A stretch of 12,592 nt of DNA, taken from NCBI GenBank assembly GCA_016875155.1, contig VGSD01000030.1, forward strand, positions 1 through 12,592. Reading direction: 5' to 3'. Both the position numbers and the translations under genes were made by a program. The notes beneath the pieces are model-generated. The model worked only from the letters and a program-made list of their open reading frames with translations. It made no database searches and was not told the origin of the DNA. This document shows, in pieces, positions 1-6,959 of the stretch. Numbering within the stretch: position 1 is the stretch's first letter; every line of letters begins with the position of its first letter. The DNA comes from Deltaproteobacteria bacterium. Lineage in GTDB: Bacteria; Desulfobacterota; BSN033; UBA1163.

Positions 1-1
1 T

Positions 2-199
2 TTTCTCATCTCGGCGGGTGCGGGGATTGGCGCGTGTGTGTCCGGCCTTATCCTATCGTATATATTTGATCTTCCATCAGGCGCTTCGGTGGTTCTCATG
101 GCGACAACTATTTTTGCCATTGCCTACATTTTTTCTCCGAAGCGTCACCCATTAAAATTCAGAAAGAGGAATCTATCCCATGAGAATGACAGCCGATGA
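2..199 (+). CDS. ABC-3 family metal ABC transporter permease, C-terminal fragment
   Basis: The start lies outside the window; 65 residues and the stop are visible. The fragment has two hydrophobic stretches separated by the motif DLPSGASVVL, then a short basic tail. This motif closely matches the DLPTGA/LPSGA end of ZnuB/TroC/MntB permeases, and the intact znuB later in this window carries LNLPTGATIVL at the same place. Such permeases form the membrane channel of zinc or manganese importers in the inner membrane. The gene overlaps the start of the downstream methyltransferase by 20 bases, so the two are probably co-transcribed. The metal cannot be told from the fragment. It would be a second ABC-3 type importer beside the Znu operon. 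Confidence 0.85.
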   Translation, partial: FLISAGAGIGACVSGLILSYIFDLPSGASVVLMATTIFAIAYIFSPKRHPLKFRKRNLSHENDSR

Positions 200-818
200 A
201 ATCTATCGAACACGAAAACAGTTCTTCAACGACCATGCCGAAAAGTGGTTGGACATGTGGTACAAAGATCCTGGAACCGGCCGCTATGACAAGCATAAGA
301 TGGATTTTGAGCGCCTTTTTTCACTTCTGCCGCTCAAACCCGGAGACCGGGTATTGGATATCGGATGTGGGACGGGAGTGCTGGTCCCGTATATTCTTGA
401 ACGCATCACTTCAACTGGACTTCTTTACGAGCTTGATTTTGCGGAAAAAATGATCGAAACCAATCAATCCCTTCACCCACAGGAGAACATTCGTTTCATC
501 ATTTCGGATGCAGAGAGTGCACCATTGGAGGAAGCCTCTTGTGACATGGTGATCTGTTTCTCGTGCTTCCCGCATCTCCAGGATAAAGAAAAGGCCACGA
601 GGGCGCTTTCACGCATCCTGAAACCTTTCGGAACTTTTGTGGTGTCACACTTCAACTCATCGGAGGAGATCAGGGAACATCATGCATCCTGTCACGCCGT
701 CATGCACGACCATCTGCCGGATGAGGAGACGATGCTCGCTTTGCTGAAAACGGCAGGATTGTCTGTTGACATGTTCATGGATGAACCGGGTTTCTATTGT
801 ATCATTGCAAGAAAATAG
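180..818 (+). CDS. class I SAM-dependent methyltransferase
   Basis: The protein has 212 residues. A Rossmann-type methyltransferase fold is indicated by motif I VLDIGCGTG (residues 58-66), an acidic residue after beta-2 (ELDFAEKM), the motif-II-like SDAESAPL, the post-II CDMVICFSCFPHL, and LSRILKPFGTFVVSHF, typical of UbiE-like enzymes. It should transfer a methyl group from SAM to a small molecule; the substrate cannot be read from sequence. The ATG at 180 is preceded by AAGAGG about 10 bases upstream and overlaps the end of the permease gene; a second ATG two codons later (186) is an alternative. Coupling to a metal permease may mean a role with a metal-linked metabolite, but that is only inference from position. 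Confidence 0.88.
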   Translation: MRMTADEIYRTRKQFFNDHAEKWLDMWYKDPGTGRYDKHKMDFERLFSLLPLKPGDRVLDIGCGTGVLVPYILERITSTGLLYELDFAEKMIETNQSLHPQENIRFIISDAESAPLEEASCDMVICFSCFPHLQDKEKATRALSRILKPFGTFVVSHFNSSEEIREHHASCHAVMHDHLPDEETMLALLKTAGLSVDMFMDEPGFYCIIARK

Positions 819-892
819 TCGCTGTGGAATGGCACATTGGTTACGATATTCCTCAGCCTTCATAGCTTTTTGATGGTGAAACAACGGGAAAT

Positions 893-1702
893 ATGAAAAC
901 GCCCTGGGGGACATTTTCTACAAGGAGGTCGTATATATGGATCCTCTCGGTTTCGATCCATCTATTGGTCCTTTCGATTCCGGTAGCGATGGTCATAGAG
1001 CCACAAAGTGATGAAATGGAACTATTCGTATCCATAGAAGAGGTTCAGGTTCCACCTGAGCCTATGATAAAACCAAGGGTTGTTAAGAAGCCCCGGCCTG
1101 AGCCGGTCAAAGAACTGGTTCAACCGATTGAGCCTTCCCCCCCGAAAATAGAACCGCCGGAAATCATCGAACCGGTTCGGGAAGTTTTAAAGGAACCAGT
1201 GGAACCCGAGGAAAAACCCGTCATGATTGAAACAAAGAGGCAACCGGCAACAGAACCCCAGGAACCCCTCTTCATGCCACCTGTGCCGAAGATCTCGGTA
1301 AAAAATAGCGATGAGCCTGCTGAAGGCCAGAGAATCGATATAAAATCGGACATTAAGCAACAACCGCTCGTAAGCCATCATGCGGTTCGAACTGAAACAG
1401 AAGCCCCGATCGAAACCAGATTCGGAGCCTCTGTCGCGCCCGCTTTCCTGCAGAAGGTCATGCCCATCTATCCTATGATGGCCAGAAGGCTGGGTATGGA
1501 GGGAAAAGTTGTGCTTAAATTGACCATTGATGAAAAAGGAGTACTCCGGGAGATAGAAGTGGTTGAAAAGGCAGGCTACGGATTTACGGAGGCGGCTGTG
1601 GAGGCGGTGAAGAAGTCAATCTTTCTCCCCGCGAAAAAAGATGGAAAGCCGATTGCTTCAAAGGCACTTCTTCCCATTACATTTCAATTGAAGAGGAACT
1701 GA
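893..1702 (+). CDS. tonB: TonB-family energy transducer
   Basis: The protein has 269 residues and typical TonB layout. An N-terminal membrane anchor spans about residues 13-35 and contains a Ser-x-x-x-His pair (S19, H23), matching the functional S16/H20 pair of E. coli TonB. A long Pro/Glu/Lys/Val-rich periplasmic spacer covers about 50-175. A C-terminal TonB domain covers about 178-267 (IYPMMARRLGMEGKVVLKL, then the FLPAKKDGKP stretch). It passes proton-motive energy from ExbB/ExbD to outer-membrane receptors. The stop overlaps the exbB start by one base (TGATG), so the genes are translationally coupled. The ribosome site is weak (GGGAA just before ATG). No TonB-dependent receptor is present in the window, so the substrate is unknown. 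Confidence 0.92.
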   Translation: MKTPWGTFSTRRSYIWILSVSIHLLVLSIPVAMVIEPQSDEMELFVSIEEVQVPPEPMIKPRVVKKPRPEPVKELVQPIEPSPPKIEPPEIIEPVREVLKEPVEPEEKPVMIETKRQPATEPQEPLFMPPVPKISVKNSDEPAEGQRIDIKSDIKQQPLVSHHAVRTETEAPIETRFGASVAPAFLQKVMPIYPMMARRLGMEGKVVLKLTIDEKGVLREIEVVEKAGYGFTEAAVEAVKKSIFLPAKKDGKPIASKALLPITFQLKRN

Positions 1703-2249
1703 TGCTTGATCTCTTTCTACAAGGCGGCTTTTTAATGTATCCCATCCTCTTGGGTTCTATGGTGGGTGTTGCGATACTGATCGACAAATTGATCCAGTAC
1801 AGGAAGATCTTAAGAGAGTTGGACATTCTCCCGGATGACCTTCTGAAAAAAAGAGCAACGCCCAGTGTGTTTGCTCCCATCCTCGAAGGGTTAAAAATAA
1901 CTGCGATGAAAAGGAAATGTCGATCATTGGCACCAAGCAGATCCGGCGGATCGAAAAGGGATTGAGCTGGTTGGGCTTGATTGCGACCATCGCTCCCCTC
2001 CTGGGGTTGACCGGCACAGTGACAGGAATGATCAGGGCCTTTACGGTCATCAGCCAGAGCACCACCGTCAATCCTTCAATGCTGGCCGGAGGGATCTGGG
2101 AAGCATTGATCACAACAGCCGCCGGGTTGCTGGTCGCGATCCCCATCCACATTGGCCACCATTATCTTGAAAAACAGGCTGATGAAATCGCCTTCGGGAT
2201 GAAAGAGATGGTCACCGTTCTCCAGGGAAGGGTTCGAAATGGAATTTGA
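1702..2249 (+). pseudogene. exbB: ExbB/TolQ/MotA-family proton channel, interrupted by a -1 frameshift
   Basis: Codons from the ATG at 1702 encode the N-terminal membrane helix (LFLQGGFLMYPILLGSMVGV) and run to LEGLK. Near the five-A run at 1893-1897 the frame changes by -1. From about 1896 to 2249 the other frame encodes the canonical ExbB second half: the RRIEKGLSWLGLIATIAPLL stretch, LGLTGTVTGMI, MLAGGIWEALITTAAGLLVA. Adding one A to the run restores one 182-residue protein. Even so, it seems short between residues 45 and 70 relative to what I expect for ExbB, so an additional in-frame loss is possible. Explanations are gene decay, a base-calling error, or recoding. An ATG at 1917, 4 bases after AAGGA, could let the second half be made separately. 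The frame overlaps exbD by 11 bases. Confidence 0.82.
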
Positions 2250-2636
2250 AAGGCGGAGAGGCAACCACAGTCATGTGAGCATCGCGCCCCTTGTGGATGT
2301 GGTGTTCCTGCTCCTTCTCTTTTTCATGTTGACCTCGCATTTCATCCAGGAGCCAGCAATCCGGATCCGGCTGCCGGAATCAACTACGGCAGAATCGTTG
2401 AGAGACACCCCGCGAACGATCACGATTACCAAGAAGGGCGCTCTCTATTGGATGGATAAGAGGGTTGACATCAAGGATCTTCGGGCGGCCATCCAGGCCG
2501 GTTTTCCTGATAAGGAGAAAGGTTTTCTACGAATTAAAGCGGATAAAGAGGCTGATGTCGGATTATGGTGAGCGTGATCGACGAAGTGAGACTCGCAGGA
2601 GTGAAAACATTCAGCATTGTGACAGAAAGGAGGTGA
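2239..2636 (+). pseudogene. exbD: ExbD/TolR biopolymer transport protein, C-terminus shifted by -1
   Basis: The first frame (2239-2571, 110 residues) has a short cytoplasmic tail and one transmembrane helix, APLVDVVFLLLLFFMLTS, with the essential membrane aspartate (D20). The periplasmic domain follows, ending abruptly after ADKEADVGLW. The missing end continues in the -1 frame from 2568: VSVIDEVRLAGVKTFSIVTE, with its stop at 2634-2636. Inserting one base (for example G after TTA at 2565) gives GLVVSVIDEV, the expected ExbD sequence, and a 132-residue protein of normal family length. The start lies inside the exbB tail. With ExbB it would form the proton-driven inner-membrane motor for TonB. 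As written, the protein lacks its last ~23 residues. Confidence 0.85.
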
Positions 2637-2736
2637 AAATAGAAAAAGATTTTGTTACTAAGGGGTCTCTATTTCCCAATTGCCTCTCGTCCTGGCAAAC
2701 AAGATTTCCTTTCTCTTCCTTTTAAGACATGTAATT

Positions 2737-3381
2737 TCATTTCCTTGAGATCACCTCAAACGAATCCAGAATTTTCTGTATGTCCTGGCTGTCAGGGATG
2801 CCCTCTTTTTCAAGGATCATATAAAGGATGAAAATCTGGTAAGGCTCCGAAAAAGCATAGATGTACCCCCTTTTCCACGTCACTCCCTTAACGGTATAGG
2901 TGGCATATTTCTTTGCCGCATAGGGAACACCCTTTAAAAGGATACGTTCTGTGGGACTGATGGTCACCTTAAGGTCTTTCCCATAATCATCCTTGAGTTC
3001 TTCCATGAGACCGCCTGCTGCGGCATTAGTCAGCCATTCGATCGACTCCTGGCTGAATTTCGAATAGCGCCCTGCCGGAGTAAAATCGATCTGGACGTTT
3101 GACCGGGTAAGAGGATTAAAAATAAACACTTCGGACTCCTCCAGCCCCGGCTTTTGATAGCCCAATTCCTCCATAAACGGAGGAATCTCCATCGTGACCT
3201 TCCAGCCCGGAGGCGCCGATACGTTGAAAGGATACCGAAGGCCTGTGAACCGATTTCCTTCAATCTTCCCTACAGGAAGGTTCAGGTCCACCTTGACTTC
3301 TTCTCGGACAGGAATACCTGCACATCCTACCAGAAACATGAATAGAACCATGAAAAACACTGGATAAAACCTCTTTTTCAT
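2737..3381 (-). CDS. putative lipoprotein encoded last in the Znu operon
   Basis: The protein has 214 residues. It opens with a lipoprotein signal peptide: basic MKKR, a hydrophobic core, and lipobox LVGC with the lipidated cysteine at residue 20. The mature part is soluble, mixed alpha/beta, and begins with a FNVSAPPGWKV-like stretch, faintly like PsbP or DUF1795-type domains. I do not recognise a characterised family. Its ATG overlaps the znuB stop by four bases (ATGA), and a strong AAGGAGG lies inside the end of znuB, so it is translated as part of the zinc-uptake operon. It may act in the cell envelope during zinc limitation, but no metal-ligand cluster is evident. No clear terminator follows; the convergent 2637-2736 interval holds nothing I can name. 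Confidence 0.72.
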   Translation of the reverse strand: MKKRFYPVFFMVLFMFLVGCAGIPVREEVKVDLNLPVGKIEGNRFTGLRYPFNVSAPPGWKVTMEIPPFMEELGYQKPGLEESEVFIFNPLTRSNVQIDFTPAGRYSKFSQESIEWLTNAAAGGLMEELKDDYGKDLKVTISPTERILLKGVPYAAKKYATYTVKGVTWKRGYIYAFSEPYQIFILYMILEKEGIPDSQDIQKILDSFEVISRK

Positions 3382-4205
3382 AAAAACCTCCTTTTCCTAT
3401 CGTGTCGCCTTCTCCAGACAAACACGGCCATAAAGATACAAAAATTAAATAAAACGATCGTTGCACCCGTAGGCAAATTCAACCCAAAAGAGATAAAGAT
3501 TCCCCCGATGACTGATAGAACACCCACCAGGGAAGAGAAGAGGAGAGAGGCTTTAAAGCCTTTTGAAATCTGCAACGAGGTGACCGCTGGGAGAATGAGA
3601 AGCGCAGAGGTCAATAGAATGCCGACGGCCTTCATGGTTAAGACCACGGTGACGGCGGTCAGGAGAAACAGGATCATGTTGATCTGTCTTGTTTTAATTC
3701 CCGCAGTCTTTGCCGATTCTTCATCAAAAGTGGTGGATAAAAGGTCATGATAGAAAAAAACAACGAGTAATAGAACAACCCCGGAGAGAAGGATCGAGAA
3801 GACCATCTCCTCCTGGCTGATCGCCAGGATGTTTCCGAAGAGATAACTGAAGAGATCGATGTTAAAGCCTCCAGCCAGGCTTGCCAGAAAGATGCCCATG
3901 GCAATTCCAAGCGACGACACGATCCCGATGGCCGCATCGCCGTGTAATTTTGCCTTTTCAATCAACCTCAGGATCCCCAGGGCGCTTATCATGACCAGAG
4001 GAATGGACACATAGAGAGCAAAAGTTTTTAAAAACAGCGCCACGGCCACGCTTCCAAAGGTGACATGGGCCAAACCGTCGCCAATCAGAGAGAGGCGCCT
4101 CAGGACCAAAAAGAATCCGAGACAAGAACAGAGGAGGGCGATAAAAAACCCGGTAATCAACGCCCTCTGAATAAACCCGTAACTCAAGAAATCGATGATC
4201 TCCAT
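3378..4205 (-). CDS. znuB: zinc ABC transporter permease ZnuB
   Basis: The protein has 275 residues, about eight hydrophobic helices, and belongs to the ABC-3 permease family. Characteristic stretches are LVLRRLSLIGDGLAHVTFGS near residues 34-53, FDEESAKTAGI before the middle helices, MKAVGILLTSALLILPA, and the terminal LNLPTGATIVLFNF. It forms the inner-membrane channel for zinc (possibly manganese) delivered by ZnuA and powered by ZnuC. The start lies three bases beyond the znuC stop, and the stop overlaps the lipoprotein gene by four bases. The zinc assignment rests on the adjacent Fur-type regulator and the His-rich ZnuA; the permease alone does not distinguish zinc from manganese. Confidence 0.92.
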   Translation of the reverse strand: MEIIDFLSYGFIQRALITGFFIALLCSCLGFFLVLRRLSLIGDGLAHVTFGSVAVALFLKTFALYVSIPLVMISALGILRLIEKAKLHGDAAIGIVSSLGIAMGIFLASLAGGFNIDLFSYLFGNILAISQEEMVFSILLSGVVLLLVVFFYHDLLSTTFDEESAKTAGIKTRQINMILFLLTAVTVVLTMKAVGILLTSALLILPAVTSLQISKGFKASLLFSSLVGVLSVIGGIFISFGLNLPTGATIVLFNFCIFMAVFVWRRRHDRKRRFL

Positions 4206-4208
4206 ACG

Positions 4209-5063
4209 TTACCCATGCCTGTGACAAATGAGATGCTGAGAGAGACTTCCAAAAAGACTCGTCATTTCCACTGACTGACAGAATGCTTCGAACGTCCCAT
4301 AAAAGATGACTCTCTTATCAACATACATCATTTTGGAGGCATATGTTCCAACGCTTCCGATGTCGTGGGTCACCAGGATAATGGTGGTTTGGTTCTGATG
4401 ATGAAGATCTCTCAGAATATTAAAAAACCGCTCCCTTGTCTCCGGGTCAATGGCTGCGGTCGGTTCGTCGAGGATCAGAAGCTCTGGTTCGTTAACAATG
4501 GTCCGTGCGATGAAAACCCTCTGCTGCTGTCCTCCGGAGAGCTCATAAATCAGTCTGCTTTTGAGATCGAGAATATCCATGCGTGCCAGAGCTTTCTCGA
4601 CGGCTGCGTCATCAGGAGATCCCATCCGTTTAGGGAATCTCTTTGTTGAGAGGAGCCCCATGGAAACAACTTCTTTCACCGTTGCAGGGAAATGGTGATA
4701 GGAGGCCATGAATTTCTGGGAAAGATAACCGACCTTATGCCATTCGTGGAATTCCACAAGGCTCCTCCCAAATAAAGACACTGTTCCTGCGGACGGCCTG
4801 AGGAGACCGAACAGGTTCCGGATTAATGTCGTTTTGCCGGAACCATTCGGTCCCACAAGGCCGACATAGTCTCCCTTGCCAATTTCGAAGGATACGTCAG
4901 CCAATACTTCTTCAGAATTATATTGGAAAGAGAGATTTCTTACCGATACGACACTTACCCCGTTAGAAATAATACCCCCCTGCTCTGCAACGGGGTTAGA
5001 TTCTATAATAATTCCGGCGGGGTTTAATACGTTGTTGGAATTTCTAACGGGGTTTACTGACAT
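4209..5063 (-). CDS. znuC: zinc ABC transporter ATPase ZnuC with palindrome-encoded N-terminal extension
   Basis: The protein has 284 residues. The conserved ATPase starts near residue 38 (VVSVRNLSFQY). Walker A GPNGSGKTT is at 71-79, the Q-loop YLSQK at 113-117, signature LSGGQQQR at 175-182, Walker B LLILDE at 195-200, and the H-loop VTHD ends at 234. It powers zinc import with ZnuB. Residues 4-36 are not family sequence: they are the in-frame translation of a palindromic element lying between the znuA stop and the ATPase core. The ATG overlaps the end of znuA by 10 bases and has GGAGG about 10 bases upstream inside znuA. This is probably the ancestral start, with the element inserted just after codon 3. 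Confidence 0.93.
   Translation of the reverse strand: MSVNPVRNSNNVLNPAGIIIESNPVAEQGGIISNGVSVVSVRNLSFQYNSEEVLADVSFEIGKGDYVGLVGPNGSGKTTLIRNLFGLLRPSAGTVSLFGRSLVEFHEWHKVGYLSQKFMASYHHFPATVKEVVSMGLLSTKRFPKRMGSPDDAAVEKALARMDILDLKSRLIYELSGGQQQRVFIARTIVNEPELLILDEPTAAIDPETRERFFNILRDLHHQNQTTIILVTHDIGSVGTYASKMMYVDKRVIFYGTFEAFCQSVEMTSLFGSLSQHLICHRHG
4957..5053 (-). repeat. palindromic repeat inserted in frame at the znuA/znuC junction
   Basis: The element is about 97 bp and bounded by a perfect 14-base inverted repeat: ACCCCGTTAGAAAT at 4957-4970 and ATTTCTAACGGGGT at 5040-5053. Two further GGGGTT-type copies lie inside (about 4988-4999 and 5016-5026), so the interior can fold as well. On the minus strand it is open in the znuC frame and encodes an NPVRNS...NPAG...NPV...ISNGV type peptide, a composition unlike the surrounding ATPase. 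The left edge abuts the znuA stop (5054-5056), leaving znuA intact. This is analogous in behaviour to Rickettsia palindromic elements that insert in frame in genes. No second copy was seen in the window, so its family membership is an inference. Confidence 0.8.
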
Positions 5064-6067
5064 TGAAGCCCAACCTCCAAACTCTTCAGGTTTTCCTCCA
5101 TCAGAGAGATAAAAGTGACCCCTTTTTCAAATTCATCCTTAGTCAGGTTGTGAGCTCCGTGAAGCATCAGCAAAGAAGCGCCTGTCTCCTTTGCAAGGGT
5201 TTCTGCCACCCTCGGGGTGATCAATTCCTCATGGTAGAGATGCCGAAGGCCATGTTTTTTAAGGGTCTTCGTCAACTCAACCATTTTCTTGGGCGAGGGT
5301 TCCGCATCGGGGGAAAACCCATAGGCAGAAACATATTCCAGGCCGTATCTTTTAGCCAGGTATCCGAAGGCGAAGTGCCCGGCGTGGACAAATACCTTTT
5401 TCTTGCAACGAGAGAGGACCTCTTTGAATTTTAGGTCAAGATCGTTCAACCTCGACTTGACCTGTTCGGCATTCTTGGAATAGAACTCCTTATGGGAAGG
5501 ATCTTTTTTGAAAAAACCCTCAAGGATATGATCTGCCATCTTTTGGGCATGGCCAAAATCGAGCCAGAAATGGGGATCTATCTCATGATGGTGTCCTTCC
5601 TTATGTTGATGCTTGTGGCTTTCCTTGTGGCCATGGGCTTTTTTATGTTCGTGCTTGTCACCATGTTTGTGTTCATGTTCGCCCTTCTCCTCCATCAAGG
5701 AGATCCCCTGGGAAGAATCGACCACGATCAGGTTCTTATGATCCAATCCTTTCAGAATATCACCCGCCCAGGGCTCCATATATTTGCCCGTATAGACGAA
5801 GAGATCGGCCTTGTTGATTCGAACGATATCCTCAGGTTTGGGTTCAAAGCTGTGGGGCTCAACACCGGGAGGTAACAAAAGAACAACATCGGCCTTATCC
5901 TGACCTATGGTTTTAGCAAAATCGTAAAGAGGAAAGAGGGTGGTGATGACCTTGATCTTCTCAACTTTTGCTGTCTGTTGTTCTTTCTTCTGGCAAGATG
6001 CAAATATAAAAATAGCGATCAAAATGAAGATGAGTACAGAAATCCCTTTCTGTTGACGGATAGACAT
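5054..6067 (-). CDS. znuA: zinc-binding lipoprotein ZnuA (metal ABC transporter substrate-binding protein)
   Basis: The protein has 337 residues. A lipoprotein signal ends in lipobox FASC (Cys25), so the mature protein is likely tethered to the membrane. Expected cluster-9 binding-protein ligands are visible: His72 in PPGVEPHSFEP, His166 in DPHFWLD, and His228/His231 in HAGHFAFGY, with an acidic residue or His in the C-terminal lobe as a fourth candidate. A charged loop at about 128-161 holds 13 histidines, the hallmark of zinc-type (ZnuA) rather than manganese-type proteins. It captures periplasmic zinc and delivers it to ZnuB. A strong AAGGAGGTTATCAAC lies just before the ATG, and a 57-base gap separates it from the small upstream gene. 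Confidence 0.95.
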   Translation of the reverse strand: MSIRQQKGISVLIFILIAIFIFASCQKKEQQTAKVEKIKVITTLFPLYDFAKTIGQDKADVVLLLPPGVEPHSFEPKPEDIVRINKADLFVYTGKYMEPWAGDILKGLDHKNLIVVDSSQGISLMEEKGEHEHKHGDKHEHKKAHGHKESHKHQHKEGHHHEIDPHFWLDFGHAQKMADHILEGFFKKDPSHKEFYSKNAEQVKSRLNDLDLKFKEVLSRCKKKVFVHAGHFAFGYLAKRYGLEYVSAYGFSPDAEPSPKKMVELTKTLKKHGLRHLYHEELITPRVAETLAKETGASLLMLHGAHNLTKDEFEKGVTFISLMEENLKSLEVGLQCQ

Positions 6068-6124
6068 GTTGATAACCTCCTTCTTCTCATTGAAGAGATC
6101 GTTTCATTAAGGAATGGAAGAAGG

Positions 6125-6415
6125 TTATGCAGGGGGGGCTCGGATGAGGAACGGAAGGCTGAAAGTTGAAAGGAAGTTGAAACAAGTCCCACGGAAGACA
6201 AGAAGATGACAATCCAGCAGCGGTAAGGGTCGCTCCTCCTGAAAAACGACATCAGAATGATGAGCGATGTAAAAACAGAGAAGACAAGTTTCATGAGCCT
6301 GTCCCTCTTCATCATGATGATGATGATGAAAGAATGGGGCAAAAACGGCAAGTCCAAAAATAACCAACAGAAGGGATGTGAACTTTCTGAAACCGGAGCC
6401 GGGTAACCGTATCAC
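6125..6415 (-). CDS. small His-rich, CxxC membrane or exported protein of the Zur operon
   Basis: The GTG at 6415-6413 overlaps the zur stop as GTGA, a typical coupled junction, with GGGGA upstream; this gives 96 residues. A TTG at 6430 would add five residues but is less convincing. The N-terminus (about 9-29) is one hydrophobic segment, either a signal peptide or an anchor. Immediately after come five consecutive histidines (30-34), His41, Cys44-x-x-Cys47 and His52-His53, an obvious metal-ligand cluster. The rest has further Cys residues (DCH, GTC) and a hydrophobic tail. I do not recognise a named family; it resembles short HHHH/CxxC proteins of the DUF2946 sort only in style. Its place between zur and znuA suggests a zinc-binding accessory protein. 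Confidence 0.68.
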   Translation of the reverse strand: MIRLPGSGFRKFTSLLLVIFGLAVFAPFFHHHHHDEEGQAHETCLLCFYIAHHSDVVFQEERPLPLLDCHLLVFRGTCFNFLSTFSLPFLIRAPPA

Positions 6416-6849
6416 TGGCAGTCCCCACAAAACCCGTAAAATTCAAGCAGATGATCCAAAACCTGGAAGCCCCTTTGTCGAGCGATTTTTTTCTCCTGAA
6501 GGGCCAGGGTGTTTTTCAAAACAATCTCTTCAACCCTGTTGCACCGGATACAGATGAGATGGTGATGATGGCCATCCTCGCAGATCTTGTATCCTTTTTT
6601 CCCTCCGCCAATCGGTATTTCGCAAATCGTTCCCTGTTGTTTTAAAAAGAGGATTTCCCTGTAAATGGTCGTTCGGTCTGCCCTGACATTCCTTGTCTCG
6701 AGATGCTTCTTCAGTTCGGTCAGGGAAACCGCATCGTGTTTCACCGAAAGAATATCAATGATGGACTTTCGGGCCGGCGTAATGCGGAAACCATTCCCCC
6801 TCAGTTTCTTCAGTATCTCTTTAGGTTCAACCCGATTCTTGTTTAACAT
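6412..6849 (-). CDS. zur: Fur-family transcriptional regulator, likely Zur (zinc uptake regulator)
   Basis: The protein has 145 residues, normal Fur length. The N-terminal winged helix has FRITPARKSIIDIL and a recognition helix DRTTIYREI (58-66). The C-terminal part has the HHHHLIC metal region (His94-97), the structural-zinc pair Cys100-x-x-Cys103, and a second pair Cys141-x-x-Cys144 near the C-terminus. Zinc-loaded Zur represses zinc-uptake genes, and this is the first gene of an operon containing znuA, znuC and znuB, so it is probably autoregulated. There is no Shine-Dalgarno sequence before the ATG; instead a -10 box ends six bases upstream, which predicts a leaderless mRNA. A Fur or PerR role is less likely given the operon. 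Confidence 0.9.
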   Translation of the reverse strand: MLNKNRVEPKEILKKLRGNGFRITPARKSIIDILSVKHDAVSLTELKKHLETRNVRADRTTIYREILFLKQQGTICEIPIGGGKKGYKICEDGHHHHLICIRCNRVEEIVLKNTLALQEKKIARQRGFQVLDHLLEFYGFCGDCQ

Positions 6850-6855
6850 GCTAAA

Positions 6856-6885
6856 ATATTAATGCAACAATATTGCATTTGTCAA
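6856..6885 (-). promoter_or_regulatory. zur-znu operon promoter with operator-like inverted repeat in the spacer
   Basis: On the minus strand a consensus -35 TTGACA (6885-6880) is followed by an 18-base spacer and -10 TAATAT (6861-6856). The spacer is almost exactly filled by a perfect 7-5-7 inverted repeat, AATGCAA-CAATA-TTGCATT (6861-6879 on the plus strand). A Zur dimer bound there would block RNA polymerase. Transcription should begin about seven bases after the -10, that is at or next to the A of the zur ATG (6849). That Zur is the binding protein is inferred from gene order and the position of the repeat. Confidence 0.8.
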
Positions 6886-6959
6886 GTATTGTTTAAGAGC
6901 AGGGAATCACAGAAAATCAACCGGCCGATCGGCGAAATTAATTTTTTTAAAAATTTTTC

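Noticed and set aside
2637..2725. Continuation of a frame after exbD (VKIEKDFVTKG...), with AAAGGAGG before a GTG
   Set aside because: Only about 30 codons with no family resemblance; the good ribosome-like sequence is also explained by the last exbD codons.
5492..5875. Hydrophobic plus-strand open frame of 127 codons inside znuA
   Set aside because: It is antisense to the His-rich loop of znuA; repeated CAT/CAC codons read backwards give ATG/GTG-rich hydrophobic sequence. No ribosome site or family features.
6924..6933. Perfect 10-base palindrome GCCGATCGGC between the two metal operons
   Set aside because: Too short and without a matching copy near either promoter core; chance is adequate explanation.
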